A DNA stretch of 64,000 nt from Bradysia coprophila (Eukaryota; Arthropoda; Insecta; Diptera; Sciaridae), in NCBI RefSeq assembly GCF_014529535.1, contig NW_023503670.1, forward strand, positions 434,001 to 498,000. Reading direction: 5' to 3'. The position numbers and the translations under genes are program-made. Under the pieces are notes generated by a model. That model did not search any database, was not told the DNA's origin, and saw only the letters and a list, made by a program, of their open reading frames with translations. This document shows, in pieces, positions 12,701 to 25,900 of this stretch (its first letter is position 1; every line of letters starts with the position of its first letter).

Positions 12701-15700
12701 AAACATATTTAGACATACAAAACATCGACCTAACATCAACATCAACATAACATCAACCTAAAACGATGTAATTCCATTCAAAATGTTTCTTAATTGCGTT
12801 ACCCGCTGAGGATATTTATATAACCCCTATTAAAGCATACGAGACTATTTTGCATAACACAGCGGCTATAATAGTGAAATTGAAATGCTCATTGCAAAAA
12901 TATATTTCTGTATTTTCTCATCGGCTGTTGGTGCGCGCTGGTTATGTACAGGAAATTAAAATTGAACGAAGAGTGTCTGGTTGTTTGAAGAGGTGTCTAA
13001 CACATCGTGTCTATTCGAATGGATTGACAACATATAGAAATTGATGGAAGGAAATTGAATTTTTCTTGAATGATTTCTGATGATTTTAGGGACTCGATCG
13101 GAAATACATTCTAATAAAGTATGGAAGACCGAATGTGAGATTCCCACTGTTTGAAGGAAGCTGTAGGTTACATTGGATACTGCAAAAGTTACAATCGCTA
13201 AACCGAACTGGTGTGCATACGTTATTTTGCACCAGCTGGTCCCCATTTGGAATGGTATGTGACCAGCTGGTGCAAAATAATGTATGCACACCAGTTCGGT
13301 TTAGCGATTGTATTTATTAAAGGTAACAGTTTTGTGCGTTTTTGAAAAGCAAGTTTCGGTATCTGTCTTTAAGACAAAGGTATCTGAGCCGAAGGTGAAG
13401 CATAGAAGAAGTGGGTGGAATATAACCTGCACCTGAGCCTCAGCCTGGGCCTGTTCTGCTTAAAAGGCGAAGCATATAACTGCACTTGTCGAAAAACACT
13501 TGCCGAAAGAAGTTGATCAAAAAGACAAGAGTGAGTTTGCGAGTATCACCAAGTTGTTTCTGAAGTGACGAATTACGTAGCAGCATCCAATGTATTCTGG
13601 TTTACTACCTCCCCCATGCAAAAGTTGAGATCCACATGAAAAATGAACAAAAGAAGAACCAAAAATGGTCCGCTAGTAATGGATCATTTTGGAGAGATTT
13701 AAATTGGTTGATTAATTGATTAAAAGCAGCTGAACCACGAAATGAGTCACTTATTTCGAATGTAAATTTATACTTACACTGCTTGCAATTGGTGTCGGCC
13801 GATGATAGCGAACCTTCTTGAGGTAAACGGTAAAGATTGCATCCTTTTCACGCTCCTCTCCCCACAACCGCCAAGTGGGCTGCTGAAAGGAATTTGAACA
13901 ATAAGAGCAATTTCATTGATTTTTCTTAACTTAACAAGAATAATTAGATTATGCCTTTCAGACAGGGTAATTTCCGTGGTTATATAAAATGCTATTAAAA
14001 ACAAGGCGAAGCGAATAACAGAAACCAATTTAAAGCAACAGAAAAAAAAACAATTTTTCTTGCGCAGTTCCTTTACGGACGGGAAAGTTTTTCCATTATT
14101 ATCTTGCTCATTTCAGCACTTGATATCGAAGTTCGTTTACAAGGGAACATATTTTCATAAATAAACTTTCTCGGTTTGAGTTAATTATGGGGACGTCAGC
14201 AAAACCGTTTTATGGTAGTGGTAGCAATTAATTAGATGTAATTGAATTACCGCTTGAGGTAGGTACATTTGTCAACATTTTCTTGTAAACGAAATATTTT
14301 TCCAATGTTTTCCCCTCTGTTATAATCAAAATTCACTTTATGCTTCATTATCTTGACTCTACTTGACTTACAAGCAGTTTATGTTCTTACGTTATATTAA
14401 CCGGAGATGACTGAGCGCGACCACCTTACACAGGAAAGACGCAATTAATAAGACAGCGTGTTATTTTCATGAACTTTTTTCATTATTTTCTGCTTCTATG
14501 TCGTATAGCAACCGATTTGCGCCATTCTGCTACGATATTATAATTTAAAAGATCTTCGCAACATCTTAACTATTTAATGAATTCAGTGTCGACAGAGTGC
14601 GTATGTTAACCTTTGGCAATAAATAATGAAAGGAAATCAATTTGGTGTAGATGTTTAGAGATAACAAAATTATGTTCATAAAGAAGAAGCAACAGAATGT
14701 ATAACCGAATAAGTTTCACGATCCGGCACTTTGTTCAGTTATTCAATTGTCTCAAAGATATCCCTTGCTCTGCACGTTGTCAGTCAATGTCCTTACAATG
14801 ATTTTAGACTCTGTGTCCTACGAATTTCTCATGAGAAAACCATACCTACTGGAACACAAAAATGAAATTTCATCAAGCGAGAGATACACACAAACACGTA
14901 AGTGTCTTCCACAAATGAACAATCATTAAATGGAAATGGTTGGTTGCTTTCGTAAAGTATGACGATGATGACGATGTTCACCTAGACGAATGTTTTTATG
15001 TGCTTTTGTTCGTCTTGTGTATATATGATTTTTTGTCACAAAAGACATTTGATGTCATTTAAAAACAACATAAGTTCGTAATAAATGTTACCTATGGATA
15101 CAACGTATACCTCTCAAGAACGTATACACATAATGTTTCTCTTGTTAATTTGTATTAATTTCATGGTAGAGTAAATCGACAATGTAACAGAGTCTATCAC
15201 TGGGAAAACAATGGATAAAATCGGCAACAATTCTTTGAAAAGTCAAAGTTATATTTGAAAATAAAAGTTTGATTTTATATTAAAGAACACAATATTCTGC
15301 ATCAGGTTTTTGTAAGGTTGTTGTGAAGTCAAATTGACACTCATAAATAGCGGGGAAAGAATCTATTACATAAAACAGTATTTTCTTGATGAAATATTTC
15401 ATCTGTTATCGACAACGATGGTAAGAAAAAGCGAGAAAAAGCGAAGAGCGACTGTATGATAAAAATATTGAAGTAATAGATTTTGTGTCAAACACTCCAG
15501 CACTAACAGATTTTATGACATTTTCGTTTATGATTCGCGAGAGGCGTACATGCACAAAGGTATGACTAAGCTCCTAGAGTCTGATCGTTTCTTTGCCACT
15601 GTCGCCATGGCCTGATGAGATGTGGCATTTTTTAAATGTTTAAAAGAAATAAAAAATTGCTGTTTGCATCTCTCAAATCGAAACAGTGGCAGAAAACATT

Positions 15701-18700
15701 CGCTATTGAATTAGCAATGTGTCTGCTTAATGGCACGAAAAGTTTGGTCAGTTGGAGGTTTGGTGCTTAGCGCCTATGTTATCCAAAATATTGTTGTTCA
15801 GTCAACACTTTGGGTACCGAACCAACGACATAGAAATATTTCGACATTTCTGTGTAGAACCAAAAAAAAAACACATGGACTTGTGTCATCATAAGAAGGC
15901 CTCGTACTTCATTTATTCTAGCACAACATTTGTACTTGTACTCTGTTGGTTGAAACCAGCTTTGTTGGTAAGCTCTACCACGTCCCGCATGTGATGTCTT
16001 GTGATGAAACGATGCCGTTTGTTCATTTTCATTTGAAAATGTGAACTTTCATTTTCGTTTATGATTCGCGAGAGGTGTACATGCACAAAAGTATGACTAA
16101 GCTCCTAGAGTCTGGTCGTTTCTTTGCCACTGTCACCATGGCCTGATGAGATGTGGCATTTTTTAAATGTTTATAAAAAATTGCTTTTTGCATCTCTCAG
16201 ATCGAAACAGTGGCAGAAACCATTCGCTAGAGATTTTATGATTTTTCATGCTTCGGGGCCGAAAATGAGGGCAATTTTTCGAATTTTCTCGGGTTTCCGG
16301 CCCTCTGCATGAAAACTTACATGTGCACCTGTTTGGGACGGTTGATTTAAGGCAATTTCGCTTCGTTCGGCCTACAATCCACGAAATTGCCTAAAATCAA
16401 TCGTCCAAAACAGGTACACAAATAACCATTGTTGTAATGCGCTTACACGATATAGCGTACAAAAACGAAAATATGATGGAATCGTCCGTCATCTTGCAGT
16501 TCAAAATCTGTAACCCTAACGTTAAATATAAACTTTTGATTGTTTCAACCCAAAAACATGTTTTAGATTGCCATCAGGTGTGTCATTTTATTTACACTTT
16601 GTTACCCCCAAACATGTAAGTCAAATGGAAGCACAACAAATTAGAACTTATCACGACACAAAATCATTTTCTCTGATATTCTTTGATAGCTAGCGAATTA
16701 CCATTCGTTTGAATAAGGACCCAATTCGGATGCAGATTGTATGAATAGAAAATATTTATTACCAAAAGAAAACAACAACATATTAATGAAGGAATGTCTG
16801 ATGACACGAATGAATCATATAAATTCGTTCAACAAAATGAGGAAAATAAAATATGTATCGATCCGTCGAGGCCATAGACTACGAGAAATACGTTAGCTAT
16901 TTACTGAATGTATAACACATACAGAGAGTGCCGAAAGCGTCGAGGAAATGAGTTTCTTTATTAGAAAAGTGTACGAATGGCAGAGTCGTGGGTCGTGTTT
17001 TCAACCATCATCACATCACATTCATTTTTAATCGAAAATTGTTATTGTTTGTTTGTTCTAACAATGCCTCGGTGTTGAGTGTTCACTTTTAAATAACAAA
17101 TATAGAATTCATTGCTGTTCGTTAATTGCTACGAATAAATTAAAGGCTGGTATTGAACGTTGAAGTTCGAACAATGAAACAATTTTACAATACGAAGAAA
17201 ATCAGCGGAAAAATGTGTAATTTAAGATCATTACATTCACGCCTTTTAGTCAATTTTCTTTTTGCATTTATTCCAGCACATATATAGACCGAGATTCGTT
17301 TGGATTTCTTTATACGCCGTTTTATTATGCATACCGCATATTATAAACGTATTTAGCAATTTCGTTTTTATCAAACTTTTATGCTAATTGCAGATATCAT
17401 CTAAAGGTTATTTCGCAAAACGAGTTATCGCTGGCGCTATTTTTGCGATTCTTTTAAGCCGTGCTACATCTCTATGAATTGAATTTTTAATACATGAATC
17501 TGGGCATCAGGGTGATCACCTAATGAAATTATGAATATTGATCAGTTATTTAGCTAGTGAAAATTCATAGCTAGATGCAATACAATTGAGAACTTGGGAA
17601 AGCTTGATATTTTAAGGTATAAAAAAATCATTTTTTATGGTCGTTTCTTCTAAGGCGAAGCTAGCTAGATTATGAGACGTTGACACTAGATGACTCTTAT
17701 GTTTTCCAGACAAATTTCTTTCTGTGGTTGATCCAATTGACACTTCCGATACACTGTAGGTGGCGTCAATTTTCTAGGAAAAAGCGAAGATCACGAGTTG
17801 TCATCTCATTTTTCAACAATATTGGCAAAGATGACAATACGTCAAAAATATATGAAAAAAAAATTGAGAGAAAAATGTTATGACATCTCCAGTGGTCCCA
17901 CTAAAAATTTCCTGTCCTTCGGTAGGACATGTAGGACAATATTTTCACATGAAGAGTGATAGGACTTCTTCATAGTTCATATTTGTATTTCGGTGCCCGA
18001 ACTAACCACGACATTCTACCTTTCTTGTTCCTCTTTTCTCGTACTCAGGCTTGACTCAGCACGAAGAGTGCTGACAAGCACCAATTTCAAGACTTTCGGA
18101 ATGATGAAAACAAGAAATCTCCAATATCAGTGTTGTGGTCCTATGAGACAAATATAACTCCATTGAACAAGATTCATTTGTTGACTGTGACTATGTTTTA
18201 TATTCTACTTCTCATTTTTTTTTGGGAATGTAGCTTTCTTTGACACCCGATTTTCCATCATAAGATGGCAATCACGTTTGTAAACTTTCTAACGCTAGTT
18301 CAATTGAAAGATTTACTGCTGTCTTGTGTAAGAGGCTAGCGAAAACAAGTGAAGTCCACTCTAGTTTTTGAACCGCCGCTAGTTCTCGAGGTCGAAACAG
18401 CCTTTTTTTCTCAATTCATTTACTTAACGTGAGTCCTGGGTAAGGGAAGAGTGTCTAAACTCTGTTTGTTCCTATTTCATCTTATTTTATTTTGAACTTT
18501 TAGCTTCATTTGATAGGCATTTCAGCTGTGGAATGAAGATGAGGAACGCCAGCTCGCCGTGATTCACTTCAGGCTATCCTCTTCACTGAGTATAAAAGAG
18601 AAGTAAAGGACGGATTAGGCTTAGTCTAACCATTAATGAATCACTAACTGAAGTCGAACAGTTTTATGAATCATTCACACATTGTTCATTCCACGAACGA

Positions 18701-19776
18701 GAAGGAAAATGTAAGTCACAGAAGAGTACCTAATTCTCGTCTTTATCCGAATCTACCAGATCTACTCTAAGATAAGCTTTCTCACAGATTGTGAGATTGC
18801 GATTTTCACGTACAAGTTGACTCTCCTCCATGTCATTAAATTCGATTGCAGACTACAGTAAGAACCGAATAGAAGTTTTATTTTTATAGAAATGTATGAG
18901 AATGGTTTAGCAAAAATGTCCTACGCAGTGGGAAAGTAGGACACCGTGGGAGCGCTGCAACTCGTGATCTTAGCTTTTTCATAGAAAATTGACGCAGTGT
19001 ATCGGAAGTGCTAATAAGAAAAGTGATTCTTTTTAAGAAGTTTATGCTGCGACATTTGTGGATAAGTTTCGTGATTTCTTCTAAATTGAGGGTGGCCGTG
19101 AAAGAAAAGATGAGTTTTCGAAAAATAGTTTCAGACCAAAAAGAATTTATTCGCTTCACGAAAGCGGTCACTTGATATGCTCATGACTCCATGCAATCAA
19201 CACTTATTCGTTACAAATAGTTTAAACATTTTACTCGATTTATCGACCAACGAGAAGTGACAGACAAACATAGCTTTACCCACGATCCAGGATTTCATTT
19301 TTTTTTACTGCCTGAACAACACTCAATGTTGTCGCTTAACATCAAAATAGTATAAATGAGATTAAAGTTATTACCTTCACATACCACTTGGTGGTAGAAT
19401 CTTTCGTGTTACTTTTCTTCGGCAACGTTTTGAATGTGTCCAACGTTTGTTTACAGGGACAAAAACACTGAAATGTCGGCCGGTCGGTCGCACTACCGCT
19501 AACAACAACTCCACCGGGATATTCATTTTGAATTAAACTCGCTTGCGTAACGTCTTTCTTTTGTGGATTGATGCAATGTATTTGCTGTGTGCATTTCTGT
19601 GCCAATAATTTTGTTTTTACGGATATTGTTTGCAACGTGTCATTAGACGGACAAAACATTGGCCACAAACAGTAATTGCAAATCGAAGAATATGAACGAA
19701 AAATAAACAGCTTCCTGAACAAAATATCTCCGATTTTGTTTACGCGAAAATTTATACTGTTCACGTCGAATAGCAC
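9716..19776 (-). CDS. Rgl: Ral guanine nucleotide exchange factor, RalGDS family
   Basis: Minus-strand exons in order: 19776-19375 (tentative first), 13882-13778, 12631-12044, 11977-11897, 11814-11728, 11101-10949, 10873-10724, 10659-10280, 10217-9716 (stop TGA). All joins keep frame, giving about 815 residues. The protein should activate Ral GTPases at membranes downstream of Ras/Rap. Visible parts are: a short segment QPTWRLWGEEREKDAIFTVY resembling the conserved start of RalGDS proteins; a RasGEF N-terminal (REM) domain at about residues 180-310; a CDC25 catalytic domain at about 345-600 (FAEQLTRMD, LKNFSSLKAIVSGLQSNAVY, GTIPYLGTFLTDL); a serine-rich linker; and a C-terminal Ras-association domain (TDNVELDGIVLYKSIMLGNN, YYAVNTAFNLNFILRP). 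The order REM-CDC25-RA with the Drosophila-like RA sequence identifies RalGDS/Rgl rather than C3G or Sos. The first exon (residues 1-134) joins through a good AAG/GTAATA donor across a 5.5-kb intron but has no family match; a later ATG in it (FCPSND region) or another promoter may be used. Confidence 0.92.
11400..11508. repeat. Imperfect palindrome in an Rgl intron
   Basis: CATCCCGAGTAAAAATAAAA and GAGACGTCTCAC on the left are answered by GTGAGACGTC and TTTTTACTCGGATG on the right. It resembles a small MITE and lies between two Rgl coding exons. Confidence 0.6.
11630..11697. repeat. Perfect 22-bp inverted repeat with palindromic loop
   Basis: The arms at 11630-11651 and 11676-11697 are exact complements (TGAAAGCTTTCACACTCGAC...). 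The 24-nt loop itself contains the palindrome ATGAAAACTTTTCAT. It lies in an Rgl intron just upstream, in transcript order, of the coding exon 11814-11728's far side, that is, beyond its donor at 11728. Confidence 0.75.
13190..13312. mobile_element. MITE, copy 1, TA-flanked
   Basis: A 119-bp palindromic element starting CAATCGCTAAACCGAACTGG and ending in its complement, flanked by TA on both sides. The interior reads TTTTGCACCAGCTGGTC with a short centre. An almost identical copy, also TA-flanked, lies at 43423-43544. TA target sites and CA ends fit a Tc1/mariner-derived MITE. This copy is in the first large Rgl intron. Confidence 0.85.
15519..16228 (+). repeat. Direct repeat pair of about 180 bp
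   Basis: The units at 15519-15704 and 16050-16228 share CATTTTCGTTTATGATTCGC, CTAAGCTCCTAGAGTCT, CCATGGCCTGATGAGATGTG and CGAAACAGTGGCAGAAA with few differences. Each unit has internal complementary motifs (TTTGCCACTG and CAGTGGCA). The spacing is 531 bp. It looks like a duplicated short element. Confidence 0.8.
16323..16420. repeat. Inverted repeat, about 38-bp arms
   Basis: GTGCACCTGTTTGGGACG and TTAAGGCAATTTCG at 16323-16360 pair with CGAAATTGCCT and CGTCCAAAACAGGTACAC at 16382-16420. It directly follows the second unit of the direct repeat. Confidence 0.65.
17700..19020. mobile_element. Degenerate transposon with nested inverted ends
   Basis: Outer inverted segments (about 17728-17800 and 18958-19015) share ACTTCCGATACACTG, CGTCAATTTTCTA and AAGATCACGAGTTG. 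Inside them are inverted hAT-like ends, CAGTGGTCCCACT at 17890 and the complement of CAGCGCTCCCAC ending at 18957, each followed by TCCTAC/GTAGGA subterminal motifs. A 95-codon minus ORF (18884-19171) covers the right outer segment. No transposase is recognised and no target duplication is visible. A similar pair of ends delimits 26557-27497. Confidence 0.55.
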
Positions 19777-20576
19777 ATTCCGGCGTCCGATGAAATGTTT
19801 AGAATACTAACACGGTATTAATGTACCACTTGAGTGTTTTATGTAAATATACATTATTTTTCTGTAGTTTTTCCCAAAGACACTTTTTACACGTCCGCTC
19901 GCACACACATACACCGCACACGCTGACGAGGTAAATACGAAAAATATTAATTTATGAAGTTATATGAACATCCACAAATTGCGATAAATAATGCTTATTT
20001 CGCTCGTATAATACACATTTTTTTTTTGGCCATTGGCTCGTTAATTAATGTTTGGATTCGTAGAAAATTATTATTATTATTATTAAAACTGAAGTAAGCT
20101 ATTTCTGACAATGTGTGAATTAGATCAGAGCAGACGATCGTGCAAAATTTTTATTTTGAGTTATGGATATAGTATGTTGATCGCTGTAACGGCAGCGCTT
20201 CTTAGCGATATTTAGTCGGATGTAAATAACTTTAAAAAGCAACCTCAAGTAGTATGTAACATAGACGATTTCTAAATGTAGACCTATAGCTGAATTCTTG
20301 CATTCTAATTCATTCAAAAAGAACGGGAATAATAACTTACCAAGTGAAAATTTTACTAGGAAAGTTACCCCTTTTTTCCTTTACTTTGATTTGCGTTTTA
20401 GGATAGATAATAAATTATATGTTTTTTAGGATATGAAGTGAAGAGTGTGTGCCCTGTGTCCTCTCTTTCAGAAGGAGCCGAGAAGATACCTAATACTGGA
20501 ACTGTAAGGTATAGTAATTTTTAACGTAAGGTCTCTAGATCTCATCCGCTATATTATTAAAAAATAATAGCTTAAA

Positions 20577-20828
20577 AGTATCACCTAGTCTAAAAGAATG
20601 GCTTAGTCAAAGAGTATCACCTAGTCTAAAAGAATGGCTTAGTCAAAGAGTATCACCTAGTCTAAAAGTATTGCTTAGCTCAAAATTATAGCCTAGCTCA
20701 AAAGTATCGCCTAGTCCAAGAGTATAGCTTTGTCCGAGAGTATCGCCTAGTCCAAAAGTATCACCTAGTCCGAGAGTATCGCTTAGTCAGAGAGTATCGC
20801 TTAGTACGAGAGTATCGCCTAGTCCAAA
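20577..20828 (+). repeat. 18-bp minisatellite, about 14 units
   Basis: Consensus AGTATCGCCTAGTCCAAA, with variants such as AGAATGGCTTAGTCAAAG. Units are contiguous and keep an exact 18-bp step, and the first few units alternate between two variants. Stops (TAG) in the plus frame argue against coding. There are no unique spacers, so it is not CRISPR-like. Confidence 0.9.
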
Positions 20829-22683
20829 AGAATCTCCAAATTTGTTCAAGTTCTTTTTTTTTTAACTTTTTCCACTAGACTTACAGCTAGTCTTTCTGTA
20901 AAAAGAATCAAGACTTCGTCTGGAAGCCTTTTGTTTTATTACGACTTGTTTTACACATTAAGTAAAGCAAGTAAAATTGTGTCAATTTCCACCTCCATCT
21001 TCAGCGTAGGCACAACAACTATTTTTAGTCTAAATAAATTGCGTTCAAATGATCGAAAAAGGGACATCCTACAAAATTATTTACTTCAGTAAACATTTTC
21101 ACGCATTGTCACAACCAGTCACCAGCAAAATCGTTGGATGTGTCTTTTCTAATTTTAGGTCTTTAAATAATAAACTCATTCCAGTTTTCTTTACGCAGCA
21201 TGAATGGAGAAGGTTATTTATAATTGCGAAAGTGTATACGAAATCTATAACTAGTATCACAATGTTTTTGCCTTATTTTGTATCTGTCACCATTCTCTCG
21301 GTAAGGGCATTATACATGAACGAGTTAGCCTCAGTTCATTAAACATAAAAATGCGCTCAAACCGGTTCAAACTATAACATCAATGAATACAAAGGTTACG
21401 GAACCGTACACCACACATACGATTCGAGATTGTGGATGATGTACTAAAATGCTCCCTCTGTCTGCATCGGTTAGCACGGTTACTATATTAATATTTAATT
21501 GGAAATTTAATAAACAGACGGTATGCATAGCAACTATACTTTGTTTTCCGGTGCAGCCACTGCAGCGAATGGAAAAATATTGTTCATAAATTCAACAAAT
21601 ATGAATTATGTGTACGAATTCAATGAAATTGTACAGAATTTTTCAATAAGCGTTTAATGACAATGCCAGTAACATAATCGTTAAAATTGTCGTCAATTGT
21701 TTGAGATTTCGAAAGCATTTATTCTACTACATACAATACAACAACAACATTTTCATCCGTAGCTACTTAAATCCAACTATTCCTTCCTTGACATAGAATC
21801 GTTGTGGGACACAGTCATTGTGATCATGATTGTAACATGATGTTTCCATAATAGAATATGTTTATTTTCTATAATTTTTTTTTTATTGTTTGTTATCATA
21901 ATTACCGCTTCTACTTCTACCATGATTCATCCAAAACAATTAATTACGTTTTTCCAGTTTATTGTGGGTATATTTGTTGTTTTAATTGAAATTTGTTTTA
22001 ATTTGCGGTCTCTTATTAGTTGCTATATTCAATTTATTGAAAAATTTTGTACGTAATTCGCAACGCATAAATTAGACTAAACTACTACGTAGTGAACAAA
22101 TGGACAACTATAGTTTCATTCAAAGTTTTAGCTCAGACCTGTACGAATTATTATGACTCAGAGGTTTACATGAACAGTATTGTAGTGTTTTGTGGATATC
22201 ACAGCGTTAGTATCGGGCTTTGACAAAAGATTATATTGAGTAAAACACTCTGCAGAGTCTTATAAAAACGTCACACATTTTTAGGGAATTTTTTAGCTTT
22301 TTGTACTTTATAGTTGTTAACATAACTAGGGATAACAAAGTGACATGTAAACTTTTCGAGTGAATTTCTCGAGTTCTGTAATGGATTTTATACGTTGTGG
22401 GCGTCGAAAGTAGTGCTTTATCTTCGCTTCGCCTCGGATCAACAGAATTCACACAAAAATTCTACTTTTCATCTTTTTATCCATAGTCAGTCATGTAATA
22501 TATATTACACACTTGTCACGAAGAAGTCGGGGCTTGCCGAAACTGATAGTGACAAGTGTGCACTCTATTTTATCACATAAGCGAAAACGAGACAACAACA
22601 TAGACCTGAAGTGAAATTTTTGAATTATTCTTCTAGTTCAATTATTCTTCGTCGAAAACCATACTTTTCATGTTTGAAGCACG

Positions 22684-22992
22684 TCTTTCGACGCCCTCAG
22701 CATGTAAAATCCATTACATAACTCGGGATAAAAATAAAAAATCTCGTTTTAGTGTGTTTATTGACCTCGGCTTCGCCTCGGATAAACAAAATTCACACGA
22801 AAACTATACTTTTCATCTTTTTATACATGCTATCAGTCATGTAATAGTATTTTACATTTATGTAAAAAGTTGAAAAGTATAGCTTTCGTTTGAATTTGGT
22901 TGATCCGAGGCGAAGCCGAGTTCAATAAAGACACGCAAACGAGACTTTTCATTTGTATCCCGACCTATATAATGAGGGCGTCGAAAGCATGA
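22684..22992. repeat. Foldback element with arms of about 125-150 bp
   Basis: The left arm carries TTTCGACGCCCTCA, CGGGATAAAAAT, CCTCGGCTTCGCCTCGGAT and ACTATACTTTTCAT. The right arm carries their complements in reverse order and ends in GAGGGCGTCGAAAG. Further single arms of the same family lie at about 22380-22490, 712-810 and 40325-40392. No ORF. Likely a dispersed MITE or foldback family. Confidence 0.75.
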
Positions 22993-25900
22993 TTTTCGAC
23001 TCATGTAGCATGTGAAATACTATTGCGTTGCTACGTTATACAGTTACGCTACGGAATCGTGCTGGCCTGTGTAGCCGAATATTTTTCTATTCGTAGTCAT
23101 CTTTTTACTAATTCATTTGTAAAATATGTTCATTGAATGGTTGTAACAAAGAGCATACGCACGTACCACGTATATTTAAAAGTAAAATTTTTATTTACTT
23201 AGCCGATAGACAGGAAAGCGTTTGTGCGTGTATGGTAACGAAGATTGAAATAATTTTTTGAAGTTTATAATTATTCTGCTTCTGCAACAGTTGACTTTGT
23301 CTTAATATTTTTGACAAAAATTTAAATCAATTGACATCACCTTTTTCCGCGCAATGTCTCGATTGATTTCTATTGTTTAGCTCACATAAATCAAGTAGCA
23401 AACAGATTGATTCAACCGATTCACACTTCACACAAAAATGTTTGTAAAATTAATTGATTTCGGAAAACCCATTTGTAAATTCCTACATATGCTCTGATCT
23501 AATGCCAATCAAAATTGACTTTGCAAATTGAGTCTGGCATCCATATGGTTTTTGAGAGAAGGTGTAATCAAGATTGATGAGGATAGAATCGAACTTTATA
23601 TCTACACTAGGTTATTAGGCAACGTTTTGAACCATTGTTCATAGGACAAGAATTTAAATTTTAATAAGCTTCAAAGTGAATAAATATACAAGTCAGTCAG
23701 TTGACGATATCTCCATTTCCCATCAAACAATAATATTATCGATGAGCAATATCGATAGTTGCGGGCGTAGGTAAAACATTTGTATACTAAGACGATAAGA
23801 AAAGTAAATATTAGTTAAAAGACTGCTTACGCTGAGGAAAACCAACGACAAATACTGTACAGTGTACATTTTCTGGCATACAAATAATTTTTCAAAATAA
23901 ACTTTTCGATGTGGACAATTCCATATTAAAATTTTGAAACTCTTCCAAATGGGAATTATTATTGAAAATAATAAAATTTCGTGGTCATCTCGTAAAAGTT
24001 GTGCACATAAAAATTTATCCGGTTTTGTTCTAAGAAGGACCCATCTGACAATGTCAGTAATGTAAATTAGTAATGGTGCAGTATTATTATAGATGCTGTT
24101 ATGTCACCAAGGACATTTCACTTAATTTCACACAGATAACATTAATGCTGTCGATTAATATTCGGAACTTGGATGATGAACAATGATCAGGGCCGAACAT
24201 GCAAATTTTTTTGATATGACCATATATTGTTGAATCGGCTCAATGTGATCAGTCTGGCTCTGGCAATGATTCAAAATTGCATAAAAGAATGAATCAAATG
24301 TTGCTGGTTTTGGAATTCTTTCAAAAGTTCACATTCCATGCGAAGAGTTGAGAAAACAAAACGAGCCGATTAAGAGCTCGTTGTTAGATCCTTGGACCTG
24401 GACAACGAAATTGGGGATGATCTAGCTTAGATTTCCTGTTTCTGGGCACGAAGTTAAATTTTATAAATCAAAAATATGTCCAATTCCCCAGTGCCAGTGA
24501 CTTAAACCATAGGAGAATTGGTGTATTTGGGAGATAGTAAAGAAAATGTTCATTCCTATCCCATTTACAAGTTGCCTCCATTTCGCCTATATTTCGTTCA
24601 TCTCCGTAGTATAATTAAGTATTAATGCTTTCATCGAATCATTCGTAACGATAAGACCACAGACAGAAAATTGAATGAAATAAATGACAACACTACGTTC
24701 GTATGGGAAATTTTTCGATTATACTCTCTACAGACAAGAACACAATTTCGAGAAAAGATCATTACATTTACAAAAATAAATGATTCAAATGTCAATTTTC
24801 CCACCGTCGATTATCTACGTCCGAACCGAATGTGTACATATGTTCCAATTTTAAAAGTATGCATTCAAAGACAGTGACCTTGAAATAATAAACAATTTAC
24901 TTCAACTTATTTCAACTCAAATGTGCGATGGTGACTAATCAACACGAAATTTAGTAATCATTTTCAGTGATGAAACTTCCCATTCAAACACAATTACAAA
25001 CGTACTTAGATTATCCATATCTATACTGCTCTACCTTTTCGCATAACATACTATAACACAGAACGGTTGGATAAATTCAAAATTCGATCATGAAAATTGT
25101 TGAATGAGATCGTACGCGGTTGTATTGGATTACGGGGAAATAAGCATTATTCTCGCGAAGCTGTTGTCGCATCGATAAACATTATATATATGCATCGTTA
25201 TCGCATGCAGCATAATATATCTAATCATGTTACAGGGTAAACACAATTGAACATGAAATTTTCCACATAAATCGGAATGATTCTACGTGAACCAGGATCT
25301 ATATCTAATGTATAGATTCGACGAAAGAAAAATCAATAATTTCATTTATAGTATATATTGTTTGAAACGCAACGCTTTCCATTAAAATTTACGGTACGAC
25401 CGGATATACCTTTGAACTTCAACAAAAACGAATAAATTTTCAGTTTATGAATAGGCCAATATTTAATCAAAACATTTCTATTATCAAAGTTTCAATGGAT
25501 AAAATTCCAAGTGATTTGCACTCAAAAGACCGGTCTCAAAATGTAAATAGTTTTTCCGAGCACAACAAATTCATAAATAACGCACACGATTTAAGAGTTG
25601 CAATATAACTGAAACAACGACGACATCACTTCACGGTGTCTAGTCCATACTAGCCGAACAAATTAATGAAATTCAAAAACAACCTTTAAATCATTACGTA
25701 CATTCACAATACCATGAACAGCCGTGTGGAGTTTTGTTTGTGTGCAGCTCGAACACATTGATGTTCCAATGTTTTTGTCAATTTTCTTGAAGGTGCAAAA
25801 GAGATGCGTATTGTGATTGGTGCTAGCGGATGTCTCCTTCTTTGCGTATTTAAAGAGGCAACCATCTAGATATATAGATAATGTGGAAAATGCGCCGATA

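Larger units (their letters stand above)
13883..19374. other. Large first intron of Rgl
   Basis: 5.5 kb between the tentative first exon and the exon at 13882-13778. It has no coding exon that I can recognise. It contains a direct-repeat pair (15519-15704/16050-16228), an inverted repeat (16323-16420) and a transposon remnant (17700-19020). If the first exon is wrong, this is intergenic or 5' intronic sequence. Confidence 0.6.

Noticed and set aside
13086-13320. ORFs containing VQNNVCTPVRFSDC in both orientations
   Set aside because: They arise from the palindromic MITE; the same peptide appears on both strands and again at 43402-43584.
18884-19171. 95-codon minus ORF as a host gene
   Set aside because: It overlaps the inverted terminal segment of the degenerate transposon, and part of it recurs in the opposite orientation near 17730-17800.
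20577-20828. CRISPR-like array
   Set aside because: Units are contiguous with no unique spacers, and the context is a eukaryotic genome.
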